Source: Synergistaceae bacterium
GTDB lineage: Bacteria > Synergistota > Synergistia > Synergistales > Aminobacteriaceae
Reading direction: 5' to 3'
Assembly (NCBI GenBank): GCA_018436725.1
Contig: JAHDKT010000085.1
Location: 1 to 39,081, forward strand
Length of the DNA stretch: 39,081 bases
In this document: one piece after another, positions 9,395 through 17,081 of the stretch
Layout of the letters: the number at the start of each line of letters is the position of its first letter
Position numbering within the stretch: position 1 is the first letter of the stretch
Position numbers and translations under genes: made by a program
Notes under the pieces: model-generated
Databases searched by the model: none
Seen by the model: only the letters and a program-made list of their open reading frames with translations
What the model was told of the DNA's origin: nothing

Positions 9395-9964
9395 CTATCT
9401 TTCCGAGGGTTCTTGCTCCGCGCTTCTCGCCGCGCGGAGTCCTTCTTCGAACGCCTCCGCACTTCCTTTTCTGAACGCCCTGCTTTCGAGGACGGCGCGC
9501 ACCGACTCCGGACGCGCCGCGCCCGTCAGCCCGACGACGGCCCCCAGAGCCGCGAGATTCGCCGCGCCGGGAGCCCCCCGCTCCGATGCGAGGCGCGCGA
9601 AGGGGATGTCGACGCTTCTCGCCCGGCACAGCGCCGAAGGCGTTACGAGATCGCTGTCGTAGAGCAGGAGCGTGCGTTCGGCCCCCTCCGCCTCCAGCCG
9701 GGGCGCGTACCGGTCGAAGGCCTGCTGCGCCAGGCAGAGCAGCGCGTCCGGCTCCACGACCTCGATGAAGTCGATCTCGCCGTTGCCGACGAGGACGTCG
9801 GACTTCGTGAACGTCCCCCGCGCCTCGGTGCCGTAGGTCGAGGAGAGGCAGGCGTTCCGTCCTTCGAGCACCGCCGCCTCGCCGAGAAGCGTCCCGATGG
9901 TGACCAGCCCCTGCCCGCCGACTCCGGCGAGCACGATGCCGATGAACCCGTTCCGTGCGTTCAT
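9395..9964 (-). CDS. korC: 2-oxoacid:ferredoxin oxidoreductase gamma subunit
   Basis: A 189-residue gamma subunit of the 2-oxoglutarate/2-ketoacid ferredoxin oxidoreductase family, which oxidatively decarboxylates 2-oxoacids to acyl-CoA with reduction of ferredoxin. Conserved segments are the GVGGQGLVTIGTLLGEAA start, YGTEARGTFTKSDVLV, and ANLAALGAVVGLT near the C-terminus. ATG 9964 overlaps the korB stop (ATGA) behind an AAGGGGGAG-type site, so translation is coupled. It is the last gene of the EamA-korABC series. The frame ends in an Arg/Glu-rich tail of ordinary composition. The oxoacid specificity (2-oxoglutarate or branched/aromatic) is not visible from the sequence. Confidence 0.9.
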   Translation of the reverse strand: MNARNGFIGIVLAGVGGQGLVTIGTLLGEAAVLEGRNACLSSTYGTEARGTFTKSDVLVGNGEIDFIEVVEPDALLCLAQQAFDRYAPRLEAEGAERTLLLYDSDLVTPSALCRARSVDIPFARLASERGAPGAANLAALGAVVGLTGAARPESVRAVLESRAFRKGSAEAFEEGLRAARSAEQEPSER

Positions 9965-10908
9965 GACCGCTCCCCCTTCCGCGCCGTCTGCTGTGTGCGG
10001 CCAGGATCATGCCGCACTATCCCCTCCGCTTCGCTGCGAGGACGCGAGCGATCGACAGCGCGAAGCCTCCGGCACGCATCTGCCGGACAAACGGGGGAAA
10101 TCTCCCGTTTGGTCGCCTGCTTATACCTGGTGCTCCAGTCGTCCGGCGCTCTGTCGGCGAACGTGCCCGGGAGGAGCTTTCCGTGCCGCTCTTCCTCGCT
10201 CGCGGACGCGCTCTTCTCCAGCGGGAGCATCATGTCGCCCAGCTTTCGGTACAGCTCGAACGGCGTCCGCGCGTCGTTCCGGCGGCCGTAGTGCGTGGGA
10301 CAGATGGAAAGCGCTTCGATGAACGAGAACCCCCTTCGCGAGAGCCCGTTCCGGACGAGCCGCCGCAGCGTCGCGCCGTCCCGCACCGAGCCGCGCGCCA
10401 CGTAGGGAGCGCCCGCCGCCGCCGCGAGGGCGCAGAGGTCGAACGGGTCCTCCGCGTGCCCCAGCGGCGACGTGGAGGTTCTGCTCCCCGACGGGGTCGT
10501 GCCGGAGTACTGCCCCCCGGTCATTCCGTAGTTGAAGTTGTTCACCACCACCGCGGTGAGGTCGACGTTCCGCCGCGCCGCGTGGATCAGGTGGTTGCCG
10601 CCGATGGTCGCGCCGTCGCCGTCCCCCATGAGCACGATCACGGTCAGCTCCGGGTTCGCCAGCTTGATTCCGGTGGCGAAGGCCAGCGCGCGCCCGTGCG
10701 TGCCGTGGAAGGCGTTCACGTCGATGTAGTCGTCGGCCCACCCCCAGCAGCCGATTCCGGAGACGGCCACGGTCTTCCGCTTGTCGAGCCCGAGGTCGGC
10801 GAATGCCTTCAGAATTGCCTTGAGCACGATGCCGTTGCCGCAGCCGGGGCACCAGATGGTGGGGAGCTTGTGCGCCGCGAGGTAGTCCAGATACGTGAGC
10901 ATGCTCAT
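9961..10908 (-). CDS. korB: 2-oxoacid:ferredoxin oxidoreductase beta subunit with C-terminal extension
   Basis: A 315-residue TPP-binding beta subunit. The Cys ligands of the iron-sulfur cluster appear in WCPGCGNG (Cys20, Cys23), GIGCWGW (Cys54) and ICPTHYGR (Cys204). The TPP/Mg site is GDGDGATIGG (95-104) with VVNNFNYGMTGGQYS. Family members normally end near residue 265. Here about 49 further residues follow (267-315), rich in Arg, Ala and Asp and unlike the family. They coincide with a cluster of four hairpins in the DNA (9995-10111), so an inserted element has probably extended the frame. ATG 10908 overlaps the korA stop and has GGAGGAGG upstream. The core looks fully functional. Confidence 0.92.
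   Translation of the reverse strand: MSMLTYLDYLAAHKLPTIWCPGCGNGIVLKAILKAFADLGLDKRKTVAVSGIGCWGWADDYIDVNAFHGTHGRALAFATGIKLANPELTVIVLMGDGDGATIGGNHLIHAARRNVDLTAVVVNNFNYGMTGGQYSGTTPSGSRTSTSPLGHAEDPFDLCALAAAAGAPYVARGSVRDGATLRRLVRNGLSRRGFSFIEALSICPTHYGRRNDARTPFELYRKLGDMMLPLEKSASASEEERHGKLLPGTFADRAPDDWSTRYKQATKREISPVCPADACRRLRAVDRSRPRSEAEGIVRHDPGRTQQTARKGERS
9995..10111. repeat. Cluster of four adjacent inverted repeats inside korB 3' end
   Basis: Four inverted repeats lie in succession: 9995-10001/10011-10017 (7 bp, GTGCGGC), 10028-10034/10060-10066 (7 bp, GCTTCGC, with smaller internal helices), 10068-10074/10081-10087 (7 bp, TCCGGCA) and 10088-10095/10104-10111 (8 bp, CAAACGGG). The last two are back to back. 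The cluster begins, in korB direction, almost exactly where the conserved protein ends. It looks like a palindromic mobile or repetitive element, or a structured mRNA region between korB and korC. No second copy was noticed in the window. Confidence 0.7.
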
Positions 10909-12074
10909 GAGAACGCCTCCTCCGTGCGGGAGAGAATGTCGGCGGGTGCGACGAGCATCCCGTCCACCCGATGGACGCCGAGGACCGGGATGCCGAAGTC
11001 GTTCAGCCGCCGCACCTCGCGCACGACCTGTCCGAGATTCATCTCCACCACGGCGGCGCCCTTCACACGGGAGAGCAGCGAACGCACCTCGTCGTCGGGG
11101 AAGGGCCAGAGCGTGGTCAGCTCCAGCAGGCCGACGCGCTTCCCGAGGGCGCGGGCCTGTTTCACCGCCGCACGCGAGGCGCGGGCGGAACAGCCGAAGG
11201 AGACGAGCGCGTACTCCGCGTCGTCGAGGGCGTATTCGCGCACCCGGACGATGTCGGCGCGGTTCTTCTCCAGCTTGTCGGTCAGGTGCCGGATCACTCG
11301 GTCCGCATTTTCCGGGGTGGCGTTCTGGCCGCCCCGCTCGTCGTGCATCGAGCCGGTGATGCGGATGACGTAGTCGCCGCCGAAGGGGGGAAGGGGGGTG
11401 ATCGCACGCTCCTCCGGGTCGACGGAGAACGGGCGGAACTCTTCGGGAGGACAGATCGGCATCGCGCGTTCGACGATCTCGCCCGGCGATGGGGCCCGGA
11501 ACACCGCTCGCTCCCGCAGCTTCGCGATCGCCGCGTCGGCGAGCAGCACCACGGGCGTCCGGTACTTCTCCGCGAGGTTGAAGGCGCGGATGGTCATGTC
11601 GTAGCAGTCCTGCACCGAGGAGGGGGCCAGCGCGATGATTCCGTGGTCGCCGTGCGTCCCCCAGCGCGCCTGGAGCACGTCACCCTGCGCGGGTTTGGTC
11701 GCCATGCCGGTGGAGGGGCCGGAGCGCTGGACGTTCACCACTACGCAGGGGATTTCGCCCATCGCGGCCATGCCGAGGTTCTCCTGCATCAGCGAGAATC
11801 CCGGGCCGCTGGTCGCGGTGAAGGCCTTCTTGCCCGCCGCCGACGCGCCGATGATCGCCGCCATGCTCGAGAGTTCGTCCTCCATCTGGATATACACGCC
11901 GCCGACCTCCGGCATTCTCCGCGCGGCCGCTTCCGCGACCTCCGAGGAGGGCGTGATCGGGTATCCCGCGTAGAATCGCGCCCCCGCCGCGAGGGCGCCC
12001 TCCGCGATCGCCTCGTTCCCCGAAGAAAACATCGGGACGGGCCCCGATACGAAAAGAGCTGTGCGTTCGGTCAT
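10905..12074 (-). CDS. korA: 2-oxoacid:ferredoxin oxidoreductase alpha subunit
   Basis: A 389-residue alpha subunit. It has the N-terminal GNEAIAEGALAAGARFYAGYPITPSSE segment (only part conserved word for word), the YIQMEDELSSMAAIIGAS segment, TATSGPGFSLMQEN, and the VNVQRSGPSTGMATKP-type CoA/TPP-proximal loop, all diagnostic for KorA/VorA. A C-terminal transketolase-like domain follows (about 280-389, with TLWPFPDDEV). ATG 12074 is preceded by AAGGAGG. It is 27 nt downstream of the EamA transporter gene and overlaps korB by 4 nt. There is no ferredoxin-like delta subunit gene in the cluster, so electrons must pass to a separately encoded ferredoxin. Confidence 0.93.
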   Translation of the reverse strand: MTERTALFVSGPVPMFSSGNEAIAEGALAAGARFYAGYPITPSSEVAEAAARRMPEVGGVYIQMEDELSSMAAIIGASAAGKKAFTATSGPGFSLMQENLGMAAMGEIPCVVVNVQRSGPSTGMATKPAQGDVLQARWGTHGDHGIIALAPSSVQDCYDMTIRAFNLAEKYRTPVVLLADAAIAKLRERAVFRAPSPGEIVERAMPICPPEEFRPFSVDPEERAITPLPPFGGDYVIRITGSMHDERGGQNATPENADRVIRHLTDKLEKNRADIVRVREYALDDAEYALVSFGCSARASRAAVKQARALGKRVGLLELTTLWPFPDDEVRSLLSRVKGAAVVEMNLGQVVREVRRLNDFGIPVLGVHRVDGMLVAPADILSRTEEAFS

Positions 12075-12101
12075 GGAGTCCTCCTTATATATAGGTATGC
12101 G

Positions 12102-13016
12102 TCATGCCGGGTTTTTCTCCGGCTCGCCCCCGCCCTCCGACGCGACGGGAAGCAGCAGGATGCCGCAGAAGATCAGGGCCGCGCCCCCGATGGACAGGGG
12201 GGAGAGGCGTTCCCCGAGCACCAGCGCGGAGAGGATGCACGCGGTGAGCGGTTCGGCGAGGGATATCGTGTAGGCGTCCCGAAGGTAGATCTTCCGCAGC
12301 CCCAACGAGAAGAGGCTCATCGGCAGGGCCATCGTGGCGAAGCCGAGAGAAAAAGAAATCCCCAGTCCGGTGCGGGTGAAGATCCAGGAGGAGTCCAGCG
12401 AGAGGAGTACCGGGAGAGCGACGATCAGGGCGGTTCCTGTGGTGACGGCGATCGTCTGGGTGTCGTTCAGCTTCGCTCCCTGCATCTTGAACCCCAGCCC
12501 CATCAATGCGTAGAAGAACGCCGCCGCGAAGGCGAGGGCGATTCCCAACGGATCGAGGAGCATCGGGCCGGAGGACCCGCCGAGAACCAGCAGCGCGCAG
12601 CCAGAGACGGCGACCACAGTCGAGAGGAACCAGCGCGCCGAAAGCGGTTCGTGCTGTACGAACGAGCCGAGCGCCCCGGCGAACATGGGCGACGCTCCGA
12701 TGGCGATCATCGTGCCGATGGAGACGCCCGTCAGTTTGAGTCCGGTGAAGAAGGAAAACTGAAACCCGACCAGCCCCGCGACGCCTACCATGAGGGCGGG
12801 GAGCGACGTTCTGCGTAAAAAACCGATTCCCCGGTCCCTCCAGACGCACCAAGGCAGCAGGATCAGCGCGGAGAGCGCGATGCGGATCGAGCCGACGGTG
12901 AGGGGGGGAGCTCCTTCGGGGGCCAGCGCCTGCAACGTGCCGGTGGTCCCCCAGCACATGCTTGCCAGAAGAACAAGAAATACGCCGTACAACCTATCTT
13001 TTCGGGACGATATCAT
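12102..13016 (-). CDS. EamA/DMT family transporter
   Basis: A 304-residue inner-membrane protein with ten predicted TM helices in two homologous halves, the drug/metabolite transporter arrangement. The first half has CWGTTGTLQAL followed by RIALSALILL; the second has AFFYALMGLGFK and the conserved late SLAEPLTACILSALVLGE. DMT proteins commonly export amino acids or related metabolites. Its position directly before korABC, with one promoter upstream and a 27-nt gap, suggests a link to amino-acid or 2-oxoacid overflow; that is inference. ATG 13016 has only a weak ribosome-binding site (GAGTGA-like), so the start is less certain than the family. Confidence 0.9.
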   Translation of the reverse strand: MISSRKDRLYGVFLVLLASMCWGTTGTLQALAPEGAPPLTVGSIRIALSALILLPWCVWRDRGIGFLRRTSLPALMVGVAGLVGFQFSFFTGLKLTGVSIGTMIAIGASPMFAGALGSFVQHEPLSARWFLSTVVAVSGCALLVLGGSSGPMLLDPLGIALAFAAAFFYALMGLGFKMQGAKLNDTQTIAVTTGTALIVALPVLLSLDSSWIFTRTGLGISFSLGFATMALPMSLFSLGLRKIYLRDAYTISLAEPLTACILSALVLGERLSPLSIGGAALIFCGILLLPVASEGGGEPEKNPA

Positions 13017-13065
13017 GGGTAACTGTCACTCTCGCTCGCGTCGATTTTCGGAAATACCGAATGTT

Positions 13066-13118
13066 CCCGGCGTGCGCCGGGCGTGACTAATGCTAATGCG
13101 AACGGGTGGTTTCGTCAA
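13066..13118 (-). promoter_or_regulatory. Promoter and leader hairpin of the EamA-korABC operon
   Basis: On the minus strand, TTGACG (13118-13113), a 17-bp spacer and TAGCAT (13095-13090) form a good sigma-70 candidate, with transcription expected to start near 13083. The first transcribed bases would form a 6-bp hairpin (13081-13076 with 13071-13066, loop of 4). The leader is about 67 nt long. Confidence 0.55.
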
Positions 13119-13256
13119 ATGATTTTTATCCCGTCGCATCCGCGGCTTTTCTACGACGGAGAGATGGAGCGGAGATCCCGGGGCCGTCCTTGCGCACGGT
13201 CCGACGAGCGTTTTTCCCGGCGAGCCCTTATCGTGTTCCCGCAGCGTCGCATTTCC

Positions 13257-14582
13257 TCAGGGCGTACCCGGCGCGCGGCGCAGCGGCAGAGCGATCTCGA
13301 CGACGAGGCCGCCGAACGGGGCGTTGCGCGCGGCGATCGTCCCGCCGTGGCGGCGAACGGCGCGTTCGGCGATGGCGAGCCCGAGACCCGTGCCGCCGCT
13401 CTTGCGGTCCCTGGAGGCGTCCAGGCGGTAGAAGGGGCGGAAGATGCGCGTCAGCTCCTTCTCCGGAACTCCCGGTCCTTGATCGCGGACAGTGACGACG
13501 ATCTCTTCTCCCCGCAGCTCTGCGCGCATTTCGACCTTTCCACCGGGAGGAGTGGCCCGCAGCGCGTTGCGGACGACGTTCTCCACGGCGCTCCGGAGCA
13601 GCTGATCGTCCCCGTGAAGCTCTGTCGTACCCGGCATGATCGTCGCCGTCGCCGTTTTCTCCTCGCGCGCTCCCTCGAAGCGCGCATCCTCCGCGATCTC
13701 TTCGAGCATGGCCCGGAGGTCGACGGGGGCGCCGAGCGGTGCGCGAGGGTACAGTTCGGCGTGGGAGAGCGCGAGTATCTGGCCGACCATCTCGTTCATC
13801 CGTTCGGCGTCCCGCCCGGCGCGGTCCAGGTACTCCGCAGCCTCGGCGGAACACCCCTTGCGCGCGAGAGTCAGCGCGACGTCGAGGCGCTGGAGAGGCG
13901 AGCGTAGCTCGTGTGAAATGTCGCCCATCAGGCGGTGCTGCGATGTCAGAAGTTCCTGGATTCTCTCGGCCATGCCGTCGAACGCCCTGCCGAGATCGGC
14001 GATGTGGTCGCCCCGAGAAGTGACCTGTTCGCCCGCTCTGGCCTTGAGGTCGCCTACGCCGAGCCGTACGGCCGCCTCACGCAGCGCGATGATCGGGGAG
14101 ACGATATGTCGGACGAGCACCAGGCAGAGCAGCGCGCCGATGCCCATCGGAACGAGAAACATCCACCAGTGGCGAGGAGGAAAGGGCGGCCTGCTGCGGA
14201 AGAGCGAGAATTCCGCCGAAAGCGCGTACGTCCCGCCGGATGTCGCCACGGGGATTTCGACCGCCACGACTCCGGGGCGATTCTGCACGGTCGCGGCGTT
14301 TCGTTCGCCGGGGGGGAGGAGCGACACCTCGACGCCGCTCGCCGTCTCCGCATGCGCCAGAAGCGAACCGGCGGCCGCTTCGTCGCCCTGTTCGAGCAGG
14401 AGCCGGACGTCGTCGGCAAGGACGCTCGCGGACCACGTCAGCAGGCGTCGGAGTTCTTCGGGGGGCTGGAACGTCTGGCGAGACTTCTCTATCGTGAAAA
14501 AGATCTCGTTCACTACGAGCGAGAGGAAGAGCGCGAGGAGGAAGCCCAGGTAGACTTTCCAGAAGAGAGAAAGACGCTTCAT
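13257..14582 (-). CDS. Sensor histidine kinase, CpxA-like
   Basis: A 441-residue membrane kinase. TM1 is at about residues 7-29, a periplasmic sensor of about 110 residues follows, then TM2 at about 139-160 and HAMP to about 213. The H-box is DISHELRSPL with phospho-acceptor His224. The N-box (ENVVRNALRATP), G1 (DQGPGVP) and G2 (GGTGLGLAI) are all intact. The HAMP/HisKA region resembles CpxA, which answers envelope stress, although the periplasmic domain is not recognisable as CpxA. ATG 14582 overlaps the regulator stop by 4 nt, so the pair is translationally coupled. A frame extension further upstream lies inside the regulator gene and is not real. Confidence 0.92.
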   Translation of the reverse strand: MKRLSLFWKVYLGFLLALFLSLVVNEIFFTIEKSRQTFQPPEELRRLLTWSASVLADDVRLLLEQGDEAAAGSLLAHAETASGVEVSLLPPGERNAATVQNRPGVVAVEIPVATSGGTYALSAEFSLFRSRPPFPPRHWWMFLVPMGIGALLCLVLVRHIVSPIIALREAAVRLGVGDLKARAGEQVTSRGDHIADLGRAFDGMAERIQELLTSQHRLMGDISHELRSPLQRLDVALTLARKGCSAEAAEYLDRAGRDAERMNEMVGQILALSHAELYPRAPLGAPVDLRAMLEEIAEDARFEGAREEKTATATIMPGTTELHGDDQLLRSAVENVVRNALRATPPGGKVEMRAELRGEEIVVTVRDQGPGVPEKELTRIFRPFYRLDASRDRKSGGTGLGLAIAERAVRRHGGTIAARNAPFGGLVVEIALPLRRAPGTP

Positions 14583-15295
14583 GGAACGAGCCTCTCTTTT
14601 CCCGTCTCGGGGCGGTCGGGAAAGACGAGGACGTACCCCTCGCCGCGTATGTTCCGGACGCGCTCCGAGCCGTCGCAGTAGGGGCCGATCTTCCGCCGGA
14701 GGTTGCTGACGTGCACGCCGATGCTCCGGTCGAAGGCGGAGTAACGGCGCCCGAGAACATCCTGCGAGATTCTGTCGAGCGTGACGACATGCCCCGCCGA
14801 GATCATCAGCAGCTCCAGCAGACGGAACTCCGTCCCCGTAAGTTCGACGGAGCGCCCGTCGACCGATACCGAGCGCGACATCGTGTTCATCGACAGACCG
14901 CCGATCTCCTCGGAGCGTTCGTCGCCGTTTTCGGGCTCCGTCCGGCGCAGGACGGCCCTGACCCTGGCGGCCAGCTCCCTCGTGTTGAAGGGCTTGGGCA
15001 CGTAGTCGTCCGCCCCCATCTCCAGTCCCACGATCCGGTCGACGTGCTCCCCCTTGGCGGTGAGCATCAGCACAGGGACGCGGCTCCTGGCCCGAATCTC
15101 GCGAAGCGCGTCGAAGCCGCTGCACCCCGGCAGCATGACGTCCAGAATCACGACGCTGTAATTCCCCGACAGAGCTTCCGCGATTCCCGAGGGTCCGTCA
15201 TGGACGGCGGAAAAGTCGAATCCCTCTCCGGAAAAGAACGCGGCCAGGAGTTCGCACAGCTCCACGTCGTCGTCGATCAGCAGAATGTGTCGCAT
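14579..15295 (-). CDS. OmpR-family response regulator, CpxR-like
   Basis: A 238-residue regulator. The receiver domain has the acidic cluster IDDD (7-10), phospho-acceptor Asp52 (LDVMLPG), Thr79 and Lys101 (PKPF). The C-terminal winged helix contains GTEFRLLELL and the DRSIGVHVSNLRRKIG recognition segment, then GEGYVLVFP. The match to CpxR runs through the whole protein. ATG 15295 is supported by an AGAGGA site and by the conserved MRHILLIDDD start; in-frame Met codons further upstream are outside the family. It is the first gene of a two-gene minus-strand operon with its kinase, behind an extended -10 promoter. Confidence 0.94.
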   Translation of the reverse strand: MRHILLIDDDVELCELLAAFFSGEGFDFSAVHDGPSGIAEALSGNYSVVILDVMLPGCSGFDALREIRARSRVPVLMLTAKGEHVDRIVGLEMGADDYVPKPFNTRELAARVRAVLRRTEPENGDERSEEIGGLSMNTMSRSVSVDGRSVELTGTEFRLLELLMISAGHVVTLDRISQDVLGRRYSAFDRSIGVHVSNLRRKIGPYCDGSERVRNIRGEGYVLVFPDRPETGKERLVP

Positions 15296-15334
15296 TATTC
15301 CTCTTCCTCTCCGCGCGCCCGAACGCGCCTCCAC

Positions 15335-15343
15335 AGTATAGCA
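15335..15343 (-). promoter_or_regulatory. Candidate extended -10 promoter for the two-component operon
   Basis: On the minus strand TGC is followed by TATACT (15343-15335), an extended -10 element 40 nt before the regulator start. No good -35 is present, which is usual for extended -10 promoters. Confidence 0.42.
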
Positions 15344-15533
15344 AGAGCCTCGGCGGGGAGCGCGCCCCTTTGTCTTTCTTAGCACTTCTTCGCCGAGAAC
15401 GTCGTCTCCTTGACGATCTCTTTTCCTCTCTTCGCCGACAAAGAAGAGGAGAAACGGCGTCGTGTACGGAAGGGAGGGGGAAACCGGCGCGCGTTCGACA
15501 AACGATGTGGTATTCTTGAAAGGAGAGATGTCA

Positions 15534-16028
15534 ATGCGTATTTCGGAAATGTCGACGCTGCAAACCTCGGATTCGCTGCAGCTCCAGAGTATCGCGTCAC
15601 GGACGGTTCAGGATTCGGAGTCGTCCGTCGGCGGAAAGCGGGACGAGGCGGGCATATCGCCCTTCGCGCAGTTCTTGAACAAGTTGGAGCAGCTTCAGGA
15701 GAAGGATCCGGATGCGTTCGTGGAGACGCTGACGGAGATGGCGGCCGAGGCCCGCGAAAAGGCCGCTTCCGCGACGGGCAGGGAGGCGGAGATGCTCGAC
15801 AGGCTCGCCGACGATCTTGAGAAGGCGGCGGAAACGGGGGATATTTCCGTTCTGCAGCCCAAGCCGCCCGAGGAGAAGGGCGAGTTCTCGGTTTCGTCGG
15901 ACGGGATTTACGGACCGAAGAACGGCAGAAAGCCGCCGGAGCAGAACGAGCGCCAGGAGCCTTCGTCGATGATGTTTGAGTTGATGAAAAGTCTCGAAAG
16001 TAAGGTAGATAAGGCGCTCGCGGCGTAA
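15534..16028 (+). CDS. Hypothetical protein, helical, 164 aa
   Basis: A 164-residue soluble protein that I do not recognise. Its start is Ser/Thr/Gln-rich. Residues about 45-115 are strongly charged and probably helical (ISPFAQFLNKLEQLQEKDPD, then an Ala/Glu-rich stretch). A Pro/Glu/Lys-rich linker and a final helix (SSMMFELMKSLESKVDKALA) follow. No TM segment or signal peptide is seen. ATG 15534 lies 8 nt after GGAG (15522-15525); ATG 15528 is too close to that site. It is followed after 29 nt by a zinc-ribbon protein on the same strand, so the two are probably co-transcribed. The pattern of a small Met/Ser-rich N-terminus resembles motility-associated small proteins, but this is weak. Confidence 0.72.
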   Translation: MRISEMSTLQTSDSLQLQSIASRTVQDSESSVGGKRDEAGISPFAQFLNKLEQLQEKDPDAFVETLTEMAAEAREKAASATGREAEMLDRLADDLEKAAETGDISVLQPKPPEEKGEFSVSSDGIYGPKNGRKPPEQNERQEPSSMMFELMKSLESKVDKALAA

Positions 16029-16057
16029 TAAGCCGCGAGAAAAAGGGGGTGAACGGA

Positions 16058-16450
16058 ATGTCGATGGAGGTTCAGGGAGTCGCGCAGGCGACGACGCAGT
16101 TCAACGTGCGCGTCAATTCGGAGGAGAAGAGCGCGCCGAAGGAACAGGAAAACGCGGCGGCGTCCTCGTCGTCGGGCACGACGCAGGCGGCAAAGACGTC
16201 GGGGGCCCCCGCGTCGTCCGGTACGGGCGAAGCGTCCACGGGCAGCAGCGGAACATGCGGCAACTGCGGCGCCACGCTCTCCTCGGGGGCTACGGTCTGC
16301 GGCAAGTGCGGTACGGAGGTGGAGTCCGAAACGGACAAGCTGCTCAGGATGCTCTCCGAGAGCGGGCTGAAAGCAAACAGCGTCGATCACGGTATATCGT
16401 CGCTCTCGGTCCAGGCCATGCTGGCCGGCCAGGAGGAAGAGACGAAATAG
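16058..16450 (+). CDS. Small zinc-ribbon protein with Ser/Ala/Thr-rich linker
   Basis: A 130-residue protein of unknown function. The N-terminus (MSMEVQGVAQATTQF) is followed by about 45 residues of Ser/Ala/Thr/Gly-rich low-complexity sequence. A compact zinc ribbon comes next, with two CxxC knuckles (CGNCG and CGKCG) about 11 residues apart, and the protein ends with an amphipathic tail (DKLLRMLSESGLK). Such ribbons usually bind zinc and serve protein-protein or nucleic-acid contacts. ATG 16058 sits about 8 nt after AAGGGGG; an upstream GTG at 16049 overlaps that site. It is probably an operon with the preceding hypothetical gene and converges on the SUI1 gene. Confidence 0.75.
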   Translation: MSMEVQGVAQATTQFNVRVNSEEKSAPKEQENAAASSSSGTTQAAKTSGAPASSGTGEASTGSSGTCGNCGATLSSGATVCGKCGTEVESETDKLLRMLSESGLKANSVDHGISSLSVQAMLAGQEEETK

Positions 16451-16471
16451 CGCCGACGCTCCGGGGAGACG

Positions 16472-16867
16472 TCAGCGCGCTCCTGCGACCCGTACCTTCC
16501 GGGCTGCGAACCACTCGGTGGCCCGTTGGATCTGGTCGCCCTGGAGAACGATGTCGTCTCCCTCCGTCGTCCCTCCGCACCCCATCGCGGCGCGGAGTTT
16601 TTTCGCAAGCCCTTCGGGATCGGAGGGCGTCCCCTCCCGGAACGAAATCCGCGTGACGGTCTTGCCCCCGCGCCCCTTCGTCTCGCGCGTCAGAATCACC
16701 CGTCCGGGGAGTTCCCTCGGCGGCTTGGCGACCTTCACCTCTTCCGGCGGAACGTCTTCGGGCGCGCGAACGACCTCCTCCCTCCCCAGAAGCGCCCCCA
16801 GCGAGAGCGCGAGCGGCGCCGCGTCGCCCCCCGTTTCGATTCGTCCCTGTTTCGCCTGTTTTGCCAT
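16472..16867 (-). CDS. yciH: SUI1/eIF1-family translation factor homologue (YciH-like)
   Basis: A 131-residue protein whose second half is a SUI1 domain: GRVILTRETKGRGGKTVTRI, LAKKLRAAMGCGGT, then DDIVLQGDQIQRATEWF. Bacterial YciH resembles archaeal/eukaryotic eIF1 and can influence start-site fidelity on the small ribosomal subunit. Its physiological role is unclear. The N-terminal 45 residues are acidic and variable. ATG 16867 is preceded by AGAGGGGAA. The gene is monocistronic on the minus strand and converges with the zinc-ribbon gene, 21 nt apart, with no obvious terminator between them. Confidence 0.88.
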   Translation of the reverse strand: MAKQAKQGRIETGGDAAPLALSLGALLGREEVVRAPEDVPPEEVKVAKPPRELPGRVILTRETKGRGGKTVTRISFREGTPSDPEGLAKKLRAAMGCGGTTEGDDIVLQGDQIQRATEWFAARKVRVAGAR

Positions 16868-17081
16868 TGGGTTCCCCTCTTCCTTCGGCTCCGGACATCC
16901 GCCGGAGACGTATCTTTCAGACGGGATTTATTCTAGAATGGAGCGGTTGAAAAAGCCAGAGCGCGGGTCGGAGTATCTCTTCGACGGCCGTTTTTTGCCC
17001 GAGGAGCGATAGCTTGGTTTCGCTTGTCCATGTGAGTGCCGTGCGGCTCTGCTTCGGCGAACGACGGAAGGAGATTTTTAT

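Noticed and set aside
9961..10107. KorB tail as a sequencing frameshift
   Set aside because: The frame runs cleanly into the overlapping korC start with a good ribosome-binding site, and the tail coincides with real palindromes. An insertion explains it better, although an error cannot be ruled out from sequence alone.
16947..16978. TTGAAA ... GTATCT as an MFS promoter
   Set aside because: The spacer is about 20 bp, too long, and the -10 is poor.
16938..17012. 24-codon ORF before the MFS gene (starts MERLKKPERG)
   Set aside because: It has no ribosome-binding site and no recognisable family. It may be chance in a 214-bp gap.
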